A stretch of 64,000 nt of DNA from Thiocapsa imhoffii (GTDB lineage Bacteria > Pseudomonadota > Gammaproteobacteria > Chromatiales > Chromatiaceae). Shown here one piece after another: positions 1 to 9,174 of the stretch. Location of the stretch: NCBI RefSeq assembly GCF_016583985.1, contig NZ_NRSD01000014.1, positions 1-64,000 of the forward strand, written 5' to 3'. A program made the position numbers and the translations under genes. The notes beneath the pieces were generated by a model. It did no database searches and was not told the DNA's origin. It saw only the letters and a list, made by a program, of their open reading frames with translations. How positions within the stretch are numbered: position 1 is the stretch's first letter; the number at the start of each line of letters is the position of its first letter.

Positions 1-246
1 GATCTGTGTTTGCGTTATGGCGCGGTGACCTTGGGGATGGAGCTGAAGGTCTGGCGTGACCACGAGGCCGATCCGCTGGTCGAGGGTCTGGTGCAACTGG
101 ACGGCTATCTGGCCGGTCTGGGGCTCGACACCGGGTGGCTGGTGATCTTCGATCGCCGTTCCGATCAACCACCGATCGCCGAGCGGACCGCCTGTCAGAC
201 CGCGACCAGTCCGCAGGACCGAGCAATCGCCGTGATCCGGGCCTAA
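1..246 (+). CDS. C-terminal fragment of an AAA-like ATPase / PD-(D/E)XK nuclease-fold protein (5' partial)
   Basis: The reading frame is open from the first base, so only the last 81 residues are present. The segment with ELKVW followed about 20 residues later by GLVQLDGYL and then GWLVIFDRRS resembles the C-terminal end of bacterial AAA-ATPase-like proteins that finish in a restriction-nuclease-like fold. There the E-x-K is part of the degenerate nuclease core, and the LDGYLA...WLVIFDRR strand-helix unit is typical. The TTG at position 10 is not a credible start because the frame continues upstream without a stop. The function of these proteins is not established. The family assignment rests on this short tail only, so it is tentative. 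Confidence 0.45.
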   Translation, partial: DLCLRYGAVTLGMELKVWRDHEADPLVEGLVQLDGYLAGLGLDTGWLVIFDRRSDQPPIAERTACQTATSPQDRAIAVIRA

Positions 247-315
247 GATCCGAGGGTCAGTGCCGCGTGTCTGTACACTGCGGAGATCCTCGTCGTTAAA
301 ATGGGGTGAAACGAG

Positions 316-1095
316 ATGCCGATGACGCCGACTGTCCAACGCATCGTCCTCATCACGGACTTCGGCCCCGGGCTCTATGTGGGGCAGCTTCAGGCTTGGC
401 TCACCGCCTGGCTGCCTCAGGTTCCGATCCTGGATCTGATCCATGATCTCACACCCTTTCGCCCCGATCTTGCTGGTTACCTGCTGCCGGCGATGGTGCG
501 TGACATGCCGAGCGGAACTCTGTATGTCTGCGTCGTCGACCCAGGGGTCGGGGGGGCGCGCGCGGGTCTCTTGATCGAGACGCCAGGGGCGTGGTTCATC
601 GGTCCCGACAATGGTCTGTTCGCGCCATTGGTCCGCGCCACTCCAGCGGCCCGTCCGCACCGGATCGGTTGGCAGCCCGAGCAGATGTCAGCGAGCTTTC
701 ATGCGCGTGACTGGTTCGTCCCGGCGGCGCATCGCTGGGTGCGAGGTCAGTCGCTGGATCTGTCGCGCTTGGAGCCGGCCGCCATGGTTGGGGGGGACTG
801 GCCGAGCGAGCAGGCCGCGATCCTCTATCGCGATCACTTTGGCAATCTGATGACCGGTTTGCGTGCGCAGGGGCGGTCGCATTCCGGGTTGCTGCACGTG
901 GGTGATCGTTTGTTGCGGCATGCTCGGACCTTTTGCGAGGCGCCATCCGGGATGCCATTTTGGTACGAGAACTCACTGGGTCTCATCGAGATCGCCGTGA
1001 ATCAGGGGAGCGCGCAGCGACGACTTGGATTGGTTCCAGGCGATCCGGTTGGGCCCTTTTGCAACCCGGATGGGACGCGCATCGAAATCGGATGA
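316..1095 (+). CDS. SAM hydroxide adenosyltransferase (DUF62 family)
   Basis: A 259-residue protein of the DUF62/SAM hydroxide adenosyltransferase family, the fold shared with fluorinase and chlorinase. Members hydrolyse S-adenosylmethionine to adenosine and methionine with water/hydroxide as nucleophile. Visible signatures are the N-terminal ITDFG strand with the substrate-binding Asp, VVDPGVGG around residues 75-82 and GPDNGLF near 97-103; the C-terminal domain has HFGNLMT. Length fits the family (about 250-280). A GGGGTGA-like ribosome site sits just before the ATG. It stands alone, between a partial upstream gene and the convergent srmB. The biological purpose of these hydrolases is unclear. 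Halogenase activity cannot be excluded from sequence alone, but is unlikely because halogenases are rare. Confidence 0.85.
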   Translation: MPMTPTVQRIVLITDFGPGLYVGQLQAWLTAWLPQVPILDLIHDLTPFRPDLAGYLLPAMVRDMPSGTLYVCVVDPGVGGARAGLLIETPGAWFIGPDNGLFAPLVRATPAARPHRIGWQPEQMSASFHARDWFVPAAHRWVRGQSLDLSRLEPAAMVGGDWPSEQAAILYRDHFGNLMTGLRAQGRSHSGLLHVGDRLLRHARTFCEAPSGMPFWYENSLGLIEIAVNQGSAQRRLGLVPGDPVGPFCNPDGTRIEIG

Positions 1096-1226
1096 GAGGC
1101 TGATCTGGCCAATCCATTGGGCAAGGGCGCGCGATTCGATGCCAAGGATGCTCAGGTCGTCATCTCGCACGCCCGATCTACTCCAGAATAGGCCCTGAGC
1201 GGAATGACCATCCTGGCGCCCCGCCG

Positions 1227-2609
1227 TCATTCCTCGTGATCACGCCGCTCGCTGGTCACGGGATCAGTGTCTGCAGGCCCGCGTTTGCGCAGCGGCGCAT
1301 GTCCTGACTCGACGCCGCGCGCACCGCTGGGTTGGCGGCGCTTTCCAATGTTCTTCCGGTCACGGTGGCGATCCTTCTGTCGCGCTGCGTTCGCGGCGCT
1401 CGCCAAGGCGGCCGCGCTGGTCTCCTTGGTCTTCTTTTTGGACCGCGTCCCGGATCTGCGCGCCTTGAAGCGTGCCTTCAAACCCTCGATGTGGCGTCGC
1501 TCGAACGAGAGGTCGAGATAGCGTTCAATGCTCTGAAAATGATTCCACTCCGTTGGGATCACCAGCGAGATCGCTACGCCCGCTGCCCCGGCCCGGCCCG
1601 TACGGCCCGTACGATGCAAATAATCATCACCGCAGCGCGGGACATCCAGATTGATCACGCATTGCACGCCCGGGATATCCAGGCCGCGCGCGGCGACATC
1701 GGTCGCGATCAAGGTGTTGACCCGGCCGCTCTGAAGCAAGGCAATCACGCGGTTGCGTTCGCGCTGATCGAGTTCGCCATGGAGCACGGCCACCCGCAGT
1801 CCGGCCGCGATCAGTTGCTCGCCGAGTGCACTCGCCGCGATCCGTGTATTGGTGAAGACCAGCGTCTTTTCGCAGGAGTCGTGTCGCAACAGCCAGGTCA
1901 GTTGTTCTCGCTTGTGCGTCGGGTCATCGCTCAACACCAGTTGGTGGAGAATCTGGGGGGGGTGGGAACGGACCGGGTCGATCGTCAGCACCAGCGGATC
2001 CTTCATCAGGCGTTCGGTGATCTGACGCAAGCCGCGTTGGTGGAGGGTTGCTGAAAAGAGCATCGATTGGCGATCCGGGTTGGTGTGCCCGATGATCGCG
2101 AGGACGTCTTGCCCGAAGCCGAGATCGAGCATGCGATCGGCCTCGTCGAGGACGAGGACATCGAGATCCTTCAACTCGGCCTCACCCAGTTCGAGAAACT
2201 CCAGCAGTCGTCCTGGAGTCGCAACGAGGATATCCGGATTCTTGCGCAACCGCGCGACCTGAACCGCTTTCGACTCTCCGCCAATGATCACCTCCAGCGT
2301 GAGTCGGGTATAGCTGGCGAGGCGCATGAAATGGTCCTGGATCTGACGCGCGAGTTCACGGGTCGGAACGAGTATCAGGGCACGCAATCCATCGCGCGGG
2401 CGTTGCTCTTGGAGGATCCGTTCGATCATCGGCAGCAGGAAGGCGGCGGTCTTGCCGGTGCCGGTGGCGGCTGAAACCATGAGATCCCGGCCAGCTAAGG
2501 CAGCGGGGATCACCTGCTCCTGAACCGCCGTGGGGGTCTGAAAGCCCGCTTTCGCAACGCCCCTTAGGAGCGCTTGAGGGAGCACGAAATCATCAAAATT
2601 TGTCATCAT
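1227..2609 (-). CDS. srmB: ATP-dependent RNA helicase SrmB-like (DEAD box)
   Basis: A 460-residue DEAD-box RNA helicase, probably acting in assembly of the large ribosomal subunit as SrmB does in E. coli. From the chosen ATG the motifs run in order: Q motif near 22-29, Walker A AATGTGKT at 47-54, PTRELA at 82-87, TPGR at 131-134, DEAD at 155-158, SAT at 186-188, and HRTGRTGRAG at 332-341. A basic tail follows. The tail stretch RDRKNIGKRRQPSG at about 416-429 closely matches the end of E. coli SrmB, which separates it from RhlE, RhlB and DeaD. An in-frame extension to 2999 exists but would overlap the divergent gene and lacks helicase features. The start at 2609 (or the adjacent ATG at 2606) is therefore preferred. 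Confidence 0.85.
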   Translation of the reverse strand: MMTNFDDFVLPQALLRGVAKAGFQTPTAVQEQVIPAALAGRDLMVSAATGTGKTAAFLLPMIERILQEQRPRDGLRALILVPTRELARQIQDHFMRLASYTRLTLEVIIGGESKAVQVARLRKNPDILVATPGRLLEFLELGEAELKDLDVLVLDEADRMLDLGFGQDVLAIIGHTNPDRQSMLFSATLHQRGLRQITERLMKDPLVLTIDPVRSHPPQILHQLVLSDDPTHKREQLTWLLRHDSCEKTLVFTNTRIAASALGEQLIAAGLRVAVLHGELDQRERNRVIALLQSGRVNTLIATDVAARGLDIPGVQCVINLDVPRCGDDYLHRTGRTGRAGAAGVAISLVIPTEWNHFQSIERYLDLSFERRHIEGLKARFKARRSGTRSKKKTKETSAAALASAANAARQKDRHRDRKNIGKRRQPSGARGVESGHAPLRKRGPADTDPVTSERRDHEE

Positions 2610-2732
2610 AATAGCGACGATACACCGACTTGACGGACTTGAGTAAATGTCGTTCAAGAGATTGGATTCGCTGACCCTGGTGATCAGGTATCCTGTCTGG
2701 CCAGATGCGCTCATCCGTGTTGGAGATTCGAC

Positions 2733-3836
2733 ATGGCGAAGACCGATCATGCCCACCTGCGTGTGTCCGTCTCGGCGGCACAGGCCTACGAAGCGCACGC
2801 AGCCGATTTGGCGAGCCGCGTCTCCCGGTTGCTGCTCGATCATCCGGTTCTGAAGGATTTTTGTGCCACGCAGCATTACCGTCTCATCGAATCGAACCAC
2901 CGCAACCATGCCTCCTTCATGGCGGAGATTCTCCGGACGGACAATTTTGACCTCCTGATCGAGACGTTGCCCTGGGTCTATTTTACTTATCATAACCAAG
3001 GCGTTCCCTTTGCGTACTTCGAGGCAGAATTCGCTGCCTGGATCAGCGTCCTCGAGGAGCGGTTAACCCCCGCCGAAGCAGCGCCACTGACCTGCGTCTA
3101 CCGTTGGATGCAGCAGCGACATCCGAAAACCGTACAGGCGGCACAGACCTATCAGGTGTCCTCTCAGGTGGCATCATGCACGACGCCCCATGCGACAGCG
3201 GTGTCCGAGATCATCGAACAGCTCTTGGCCGGTGAGCATGGTGTTGTCCTCGGGCGGTGCGAGAATTTGTTACGCCAGGGCATGGTCTTTCCACAGTTGC
3301 TACAAACGATCTTTTATCCCGCCATGATCGAGGTCGGCCGGCGCTGGGAACAGGGCCGGGTCTCGGTGGCGATGGAGCACCAAGCCACCGCCATGACCTA
3401 CCGAATCCTCTCCTCACTCTACTCCGCACAGCCTTACCCGACGACCCTGCGCGGCAAGGCGATCGTGGCGGCCGTGGCCAATGAATTTCATGAGCTCGGG
3501 GCTTGGATGGTCACCACCTGCCTTGAACTCGATGGCTGGGAGGTGACCTTGTTAGGGCCGGACACCTCTACCGAGATGCTGGTGCGGACGGTCTTGGAAG
3601 AGCAGCCAGCATTTATCGGTTTGTCGGTCTGTCTACCGAGCCACGTCCAGGCCGCGCGTGACACCGTGCAGGCACTGCGGGGCGCGCTTGGTCCAGCAAC
3701 CGACACCAAGATTCTCGTCGGTGGCCGCGCCTTCCTCACCGCCCCAGCCTTGATCGATTCGGTGGGTGGAGATCTCTTCCTGAGTGACTGCGAAGCCGCC
3801 GTGCGCTGGGCTCGTACCCTGCGGGTGGCCGCATGA
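2733..3836 (+). CDS. Cobalamin-binding sensor protein with CarH-like light-sensing motifs
   Basis: A 367-residue soluble protein. Residues 1-145 are an all-helical region I do not recognise. Residues 155-235 form a four-helix B12 cap domain and 240-365 a Rossmann-like B12-binding domain. The cap contains W205-x9-E215-H216, the W-x9-EH motif that contacts the adenosyl group in CarH photoreceptors. The Rossmann part has ExHxxG (E251, H253, G256), where His is the usual lower axial cobalt ligand, and ends in the LVGG loop near 328-331. No DNA-binding MerR domain and no methyltransferase domain are visible, which argues for a sensor. The stop overlaps the start of a diguanylate cyclase by 4 bp. 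A GGAG site lies 8 bases before the ATG. Light sensing is inferred; the motif could also serve plain cobalamin sensing. Confidence 0.8.
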   Translation: MAKTDHAHLRVSVSAAQAYEAHAADLASRVSRLLLDHPVLKDFCATQHYRLIESNHRNHASFMAEILRTDNFDLLIETLPWVYFTYHNQGVPFAYFEAEFAAWISVLEERLTPAEAAPLTCVYRWMQQRHPKTVQAAQTYQVSSQVASCTTPHATAVSEIIEQLLAGEHGVVLGRCENLLRQGMVFPQLLQTIFYPAMIEVGRRWEQGRVSVAMEHQATAMTYRILSSLYSAQPYPTTLRGKAIVAAVANEFHELGAWMVTTCLELDGWEVTLLGPDTSTEMLVRTVLEEQPAFIGLSVCLPSHVQAARDTVQALRGALGPATDTKILVGGRAFLTAPALIDSVGGDLFLSDCEAAVRWARTLRVAA

Positions 3837-4804
3837 TTGATCTCTCGGAGCGGCCTGATCTCAGTGCGGATCTCATCTGGGCCTTGCAAAGTTACGTCTT
3901 TGATTCCGGGCGACTGCTGGTCGTCGCGGTGGGTCGTGACGGCCTGATTGATGAAGCGAATCTGCTGTTTCGTTCGCGTTTCGCGGGCTTCGGGTCGGTA
4001 CGGGGCGAGCCTTTGGTGAATTTTTTAACCATGGGCGAGGGTACGGATTGGTTGCCCGAGCCGGGCCTCAAGCAGCGCCGTCCGACCGCCCAGGTCTTCA
4101 AGGCACCGGTCGGCGGGGACATCTATCTCTTCCATGTCTATCCACTCGGTGATGGTGTGCTCCTGATTGGCGAACTCGTGGACGTTGCCGAGAGCGACGT
4201 GGTCGAGCGGATGGGGAATCTTGCGATGGAGATGTCCCGTCTGGTACGGGACCTGCGCAAGACCAACCGTGACCTGGCGCATGCGAATGAGACCAACCAG
4301 CTGCTTGCCCGGATGGACCCCTTGACTGGATTGGCCAATCGGCGCTTCTTCATGCAACGACTCCTGAGCAGCCTCAAGGATGCACTCACCAATCAGGCGA
4401 CACTGTCGGTGCTGATGGTCGATCTCGATCATTTCAAGACAGTCAATGATCGTTATGGCCATGCCGGCGGTGACGCGGTGCTGGTGATGGTTTCGCAACT
4501 GATGAAGGAGTTGGTGCGTGAAGTCGACCTTCCAGGACGGCTCGGCGGGGAGGAGTTTGCCCTGCTCATATGGAATACCGATTGCCGTGTTGCCACGGAC
4601 GTCGCCGAGCGGTTGTTGTCGCGTTTGCGGTCGTTGCGCCCATTCGATGATGCGTATCGCGTCACCGCCAGCATTGGCGTCGCGCAGGCGCAACCAGGTG
4701 AGGATGCCGATGCGCTCCTGATCCGGGCCGACGCCATGCTCTATGAGGCAAAGACCCATGGTCGTAACCAGGTTCGTACCGACCCTCTACAACCTTCAGT
4801 TTGA
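3833..4804 (+). CDS. Diguanylate cyclase, PAS-like plus GGDEF domain
   Basis: A 323-residue cytosolic protein predicted to make cyclic di-GMP from two GTP. Residues about 25-115 look like a PAS-type sensor, 125-158 a coiled-coil signalling helix, and 160-315 a complete GGDEF domain. This contains DPLTGLANRR at 162-171, metal-binding D197 in the DLDHF strand, the active-site loop GGEEF at 238-242, and the inhibitory I-site RxxD (R229-D232) at canonical spacing. No membrane segments are seen. It overlaps the cobalamin-binding sensor by ATGA, so the two are almost certainly translated together, and the sensor probably modulates this enzyme. GGEEF is an active variant in many cyclases, so catalytic competence is likely. 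Confidence 0.9.
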   Translation: MIDLSERPDLSADLIWALQSYVFDSGRLLVVAVGRDGLIDEANLLFRSRFAGFGSVRGEPLVNFLTMGEGTDWLPEPGLKQRRPTAQVFKAPVGGDIYLFHVYPLGDGVLLIGELVDVAESDVVERMGNLAMEMSRLVRDLRKTNRDLAHANETNQLLARMDPLTGLANRRFFMQRLLSSLKDALTNQATLSVLMVDLDHFKTVNDRYGHAGGDAVLVMVSQLMKELVREVDLPGRLGGEEFALLIWNTDCRVATDVAERLLSRLRSLRPFDDAYRVTASIGVAQAQPGEDADALLIRADAMLYEAKTHGRNQVRTDPLQPSV

Positions 4805-5064
4805 CGCCATGGCGTGCCCGCAGTGACTCACTCCGATCCAGGTTGTCGCGCCGCTAACGCAAACGAACCAGGTGCGCCCGCATTGCGGGACGAGACAGGC
4901 CCTCGCCGTGTTGGGATCAGCATTCCAAATCAGCGCAAGGCTCTCCCGCGGTGGTTGTTGCCGTGAAGAGGTAGGGCCAATGTGGGGGGCGTGGTAAACT
5001 CTCGGGGTTGCGGTCCACCTTCGTCGCCCCGCTGCGGCACGTCTCAACGTCGGTTCACGAGCCC

Positions 5065-7710
5065 ATGCCAGATTTCGCAAGAGAAGTCCTCCCGATCAAC
5101 CTCGAGGACGAGATGCGCCAGTCCTACCTGGACTACGCCATGAGCGTCATCGTGGGACGCGCCCTGCCCGATGTCCGTGACGGACTCAAGCCGGTCCATC
5201 GGCGTGTCTTGTTTTCGATGAGCGAGCAGGGCAACGTCTGGAACCGAGGCTATCGCAAGTCCGCAAGGGTCGTCGGTGATGTCATGGGTAAGTACCATCC
5301 CCATGGCGATTCGGCGATCTACGAGACCATGGTTCGCATGGCGCAGCCTTTTTCGATGCGCTACCTGTTGGTCGACGGCCAGGGCAATTTTGGCTCGGTC
5401 GATGGCGATCCGCCGGCTGCCATGCGCTACACCGAGGTGCGCATGATGCGCATCGCCGATTCTCTCCTTGATGATCTCGACAAGGAAACCGTCGATTTCA
5501 TTCCAAACTACGACAACACCGAGCACGAACCGGTCGTCATGCCGGCGCGCTTTCCGAATCTCCTCGTCAATGGCTCCTCCGGCATCGCGGTCGGCATGGC
5601 GACCAATATCCCGCCGCATAATCTCTGCGAGATCATCGATGCCTGTCTGGCCCTGATGGATGATCCGCTGATCACGATCGAGGCTCTGATGGATCATGTC
5701 CCGGGGCCGGACTTTCCGACCGCGGGGCTCATCAATGGCGTGCGTGGAATCCGCGAGGCTTACCGTACCGGTCGGGGTCGCGTCGTGATGCGTGCCCGGA
5801 CCCTCGTCGAGGTGCAAAAACGCAGCGGTCGTGAGGCGATCGTCGTCACCGAACTGCCCTACCAGGTCAATAAGGCACGCCTCCTCGAGCGGATCGCGGA
5901 CTTGGTGAAGGACAAAAAAATCGATGGAATCGCCCAAGACGGGCTGCGTGACGAGTCCGACAAGGATGGCCTGCGGATTGTGATCGAACTCAAGCGTGAT
6001 GCCTATGCCGAGGTGTTGCTGGCCAATCTGTACCAGCATACTCAGATGCAACAGGTCTTTGGCATTAATATGGTTGCCCTGGTCGATGGGCAACCACGGA
6101 CCCTCAACCTCAAGCAAATCATCGAGTATTTCATTCGTCACCGACGCGATGTCGTGACGCGACGCACCCTCTTCAATCTCCGCAAGGCGCGTGATCGCGC
6201 GCATGTCTTGGAGGGGTACGCCATTGCCTTGGCGAATATCGATGCGGTGATCGCACTGATCAAGTCCGCGGCGAGCCCGGTCGAGGCGCGTGAGCGCATG
6301 ATGGAGCGACTGTGGGAACCGGGCTCGGTGCTGGCGATGCTCGAGCGGGCTGGGGCGTCACAGACACGCCCGGAGGAACTCGAATCCAAATTTGGCTTGA
6401 GCGAGAGCGGTTACCGCTTGAGTGAACGACAGGCGAAAGCCATCCTCGATCTGCAACTGCAGCGTCTCACGGGGTTGGAGCAAGGCAAGATCCTCGAGGA
6501 ATTCCAAACGATCCTCGAGAAGATCGCCGAGTTGCTTCTGATCCTCTCGGATGCCGATCGCTTGATGGACGTGATTCGTGAGGAGCTCAGCGCGGTGCGA
6601 GAGCAGTTCGGCGATGCGCGTCGCACCGAGATCCAGATCGATCACACGGATCTGACGCTCGAGGATCTGATCGCACCGGAAGAGGTGGTGGTCACCATGT
6701 CGCATCAAGGCTACGTCAAGGCGCAGCCGATCAGTGACTATCAAGCACAGCGACGCGGTGGAAAAGGCAAGAGCGCGACCTCGTTCAAGGAAGAAGACTT
6801 CATCGATCGGATCTTCGTGGCCAATTCGCGCGATACGGTCCTGTGCTTTTCGAGTCGCGGCCGCGTCTATTGGCTCAAGGTCTACGAATTGCCGCAGGCG
6901 GGCCGCGGCGCCCGGGGTCGGCCGATGGTCAATCTCCTGCCCTTGGAGCCGAATGAGCGCATCAATGCCGTGCTCCCCGTCCACGCTTATGAAGACGGCT
7001 ATTATGTGTTCATGGCCACCAGCGCGGGGACGGTGAAAAAGACACCGCTCGCGGAGTTCTCTCGCCCCCTCTCCCGGGGGATCATCGCGATCGACTTGCG
7101 CGAGGATGAATACCTCATCGGTGTGACGATCACGGATGGCAAACAAGACCTTATGCTCTTCACCTCCGCGGGGAAGGCCGTTCGCTTCAGCGAGACGGCG
7201 GTTCGCGCCATGGGGAGAACCGCTCACGGTGTGCGCGGCGTGCAACTCGAACCCGGCCAGCGCGTCATCTCGTTACTCGTCGCCGAGCCTGGTAGTGTGC
7301 TCAGTGTGACCGAGAACGGATACGGTAAGCGCACCCGAGTCGAGGATTTTCCGACCAAGGGCCGTGGCATCAAGGGTGTGATCGGCATCAGCACATCCAC
7401 GCGCAATGGCCCGCAGGTCGGGGCTGTGTTGGTACGCCCAGGGGATGAGATCATGTTGATCACCGGTGGGGGGACCTTAATCCGCACCAGTGTTGATGAG
7501 ATTCCCATCGTCGGGCGCACGGCCAAAGGTGTGAAATTGATCAATCTGGGCGAAGGCGAGCGGCTGTGCTATCTCGAACGCATCGTCGCACTCGACAGCG
7601 ATAAGGATGGGAATGAAGAGGTCGGGCTCGATCAGCCCCCCCAAGCCCCAACCCCCTCGCCGGCGGATGCCGATGGGGGGGCTCCGCCGCCGGATGAGCC
7701 AGCGCCCTGA
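5065..7710 (+). CDS. gyrA: DNA gyrase subunit A
   Basis: An 881-residue gyrase A subunit, the DNA-breaking and -wrapping half of the enzyme that introduces negative supercoils. The catalytic tyrosine is Y122 in AAMRYTEVR. The quinolone-resistance region reads GDSAIYE, with S83 and E87 where E. coli has S83 and D87. The GyrA box QRRGGKG, which defines gyrase rather than topoisomerase IV, lies in the C-terminal beta-pinwheel. The tail is acidic and Pro/Ala-rich. The ATG giving [10 protein letters not shown] aligns with the usual gammaproteobacterial start; a TTG 57 bases upstream would add 19 residues with no support. gyrA heads a run of amino-acid genes (serC-serA-pheA-hisC-tyrA), a common gammaproteobacterial arrangement. 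Confidence 0.97.
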   Translation: MPDFAREVLPINLEDEMRQSYLDYAMSVIVGRALPDVRDGLKPVHRRVLFSMSEQGNVWNRGYRKSARVVGDVMGKYHPHGDSAIYETMVRMAQPFSMRYLLVDGQGNFGSVDGDPPAAMRYTEVRMMRIADSLLDDLDKETVDFIPNYDNTEHEPVVMPARFPNLLVNGSSGIAVGMATNIPPHNLCEIIDACLALMDDPLITIEALMDHVPGPDFPTAGLINGVRGIREAYRTGRGRVVMRARTLVEVQKRSGREAIVVTELPYQVNKARLLERIADLVKDKKIDGIAQDGLRDESDKDGLRIVIELKRDAYAEVLLANLYQHTQMQQVFGINMVALVDGQPRTLNLKQIIEYFIRHRRDVVTRRTLFNLRKARDRAHVLEGYAIALANIDAVIALIKSAASPVEARERMMERLWEPGSVLAMLERAGASQTRPEELESKFGLSESGYRLSERQAKAILDLQLQRLTGLEQGKILEEFQTILEKIAELLLILSDADRLMDVIREELSAVREQFGDARRTEIQIDHTDLTLEDLIAPEEVVVTMSHQGYVKAQPISDYQAQRRGGKGKSATSFKEEDFIDRIFVANSRDTVLCFSSRGRVYWLKVYELPQAGRGARGRPMVNLLPLEPNERINAVLPVHAYEDGYYVFMATSAGTVKKTPLAEFSRPLSRGIIAIDLREDEYLIGVTITDGKQDLMLFTSAGKAVRFSETAVRAMGRTAHGVRGVQLEPGQRVISLLVAEPGSVLSVTENGYGKRTRVEDFPTKGRGIKGVIGISTSTRNGPQVGAVLVRPGDEIMLITGGGTLIRTSVDEIPIVGRTAKGVKLINLGEGERLCYLERIVALDSDKDGNEEVGLDQPPQAPTPSPADADGGAPPPDEPAP

Positions 7711-7862
7711 GGCGCACGGCGGTGGTGGCCTCCACACCCGCCCGCGGCTGAGAGGAGCACAGCGCATGGAGCCGGGGGATCGCTCGCGCCTGAAGGGTGG
7801 CGGGTCCGCGTTCCTTGGTCCAATCGCATGACATGAACACACCTGCTAACGGAGAACGACGA

Positions 7863-8945
7863 ATGGCTCGGGTTTACAATTTCAGTGCCGGTCCCGCAAT
7901 GCTGCCGGAGCCGGTTTTGCGTCGGGCACGCGACGAGATGCTCGAGTGGCACGCGAGTGGCATGTGCGTGGCGGAGATGAGTCATCGCGGTCAGGATTTC
8001 ATGTCGATTGCCGCCCAGGCGGAGGCTGATCTGCGTGAACTTCTGGGGATCCCGAGCAACTATCAGGTTCTGTTCTTACAGGGCGGGGCTTCGACCCAGT
8101 TCACGGCCGTGCCGATGAATCTGTTGCGCGGGGCCGCTAGCGCGGATTATTTGAACACCGGTTCCTGGTCGAAGAAGGCGATCGCCGAGGCGCGCCGTTA
8201 TGCCGAGGTGAGGGTCGCCGCCACGACCGAGACGGAACGCTTCACGCGTGCCCCCGCGCAAACGGAACTCTCATTGGACCCGGCAGCCGCCTACGTGCAT
8301 TACACCCCCAATGAGACAATCGAAGGCGTGGAATTTTCCTATGTGCCGGAGACGGGTGATCGGCCATTGGTTGCGGATATGTCCTCGACCATCTTGTCAC
8401 GCCCGATCGAGGTCTCGCGCTTTGGACTTATCTATGCCGGTGCGCAGAAAAATATTGGCCCAGCCGGATTGACGATTATCATCGTCCGTGAGGATTTGCT
8501 GGGCGATGCCATGGCCGTGACTCCGACCATGCTCGACTACCAGGTTCAGGCCAAGAATGATTCCATGTATAACACGCCGCCGACTTATGCCTGGTATCTG
8601 GCCGGCCTGGTATTCGAGTGGCTGAAGGGACTTGGGGGGCTGGCCGGCATGGCCGAGATCAATGCGCGCAAGGCGCAACGTCTTTATCATGCCATTGATC
8701 GGTCCAGTTTCTACCACAATCCTGTTGCGCTCGACTCGCGTTCCTGGATGAATGTGCCCTTCACCCTCGCCGATGCGGCGCTCGACGAGACCTTCCTGAA
8801 GGAGGCGAAGGCCGCACGGCTCACCACGCTCAAAGGCCATCGCTCGGTTGGTGGGATGCGTGCCAGTCTCTACAATGCCATGCCCGAGGAAGGCGTCGAG
8901 GCGTTGGTCGACTTCATGAGCGAGTTCGAGCGCCGGTACGGCTGA
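7863..8945 (+). CDS. serC: Phosphoserine aminotransferase
   Basis: A 360-residue PLP enzyme converting 3-phosphohydroxypyruvate and glutamate to phosphoserine, and also acting in pyridoxal phosphate synthesis. The N-terminus YNFSAGPAMLP is the family hallmark, and the PLP-binding lysine is K196 in GAQKNIGPAG. GGASTQF near 74-80 binds the cofactor phosphate, and HRSVGGMRAS near the end is the conserved substrate-binding segment. Length matches E. coli SerC (362). A GGAGA ribosome site lies about 8 bases before the ATG; the in-frame upstream ATG and GTG codons are not needed. The next gene, serA, encodes the preceding pathway step. Confidence 0.96.
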   Translation: MARVYNFSAGPAMLPEPVLRRARDEMLEWHASGMCVAEMSHRGQDFMSIAAQAEADLRELLGIPSNYQVLFLQGGASTQFTAVPMNLLRGAASADYLNTGSWSKKAIAEARRYAEVRVAATTETERFTRAPAQTELSLDPAAAYVHYTPNETIEGVEFSYVPETGDRPLVADMSSTILSRPIEVSRFGLIYAGAQKNIGPAGLTIIIVREDLLGDAMAVTPTMLDYQVQAKNDSMYNTPPTYAWYLAGLVFEWLKGLGGLAGMAEINARKAQRLYHAIDRSSFYHNPVALDSRSWMNVPFTLADAALDETFLKEAKAARLTTLKGHRSVGGMRASLYNAMPEEGVEALVDFMSEFERRYG

Positions 8946-9174
8946 TCGACGTCGCGCATGGCGGATGTCACCGGGGGCCCGCGGCGCTGAGATCGCGAGC
9001 GACGGTCGAAATCTCCGATCGCCGAGGCCGTGATCAAGGCCGCCGTCCGGGACGCACCGTGACACACTGGCCGAGGGCTGGACCCCCGCTGCCCGGGCCC
9101 GACCCCGTCATGCCCGCTGTGCGCTCAACGTGGCCGCTCACATCGCTTCTCAACCAGGGCTGTCTTCATCCATG

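Noticed and set aside
2610..2999. N-terminal extension of srmB by 130 residues
   Set aside because: The extension has no helicase homology, overlaps the divergent cobalamin-sensor gene, and the ATG-ATG at 2609/2606 gives the expected family start.
5044..6204. 386-residue frame on the strand opposite gyrA
   Set aside because: It is the antisense shadow of gyrA in a GC-rich genome, has no protein-family features and is rich in His, Asp and Ile from complement codons.
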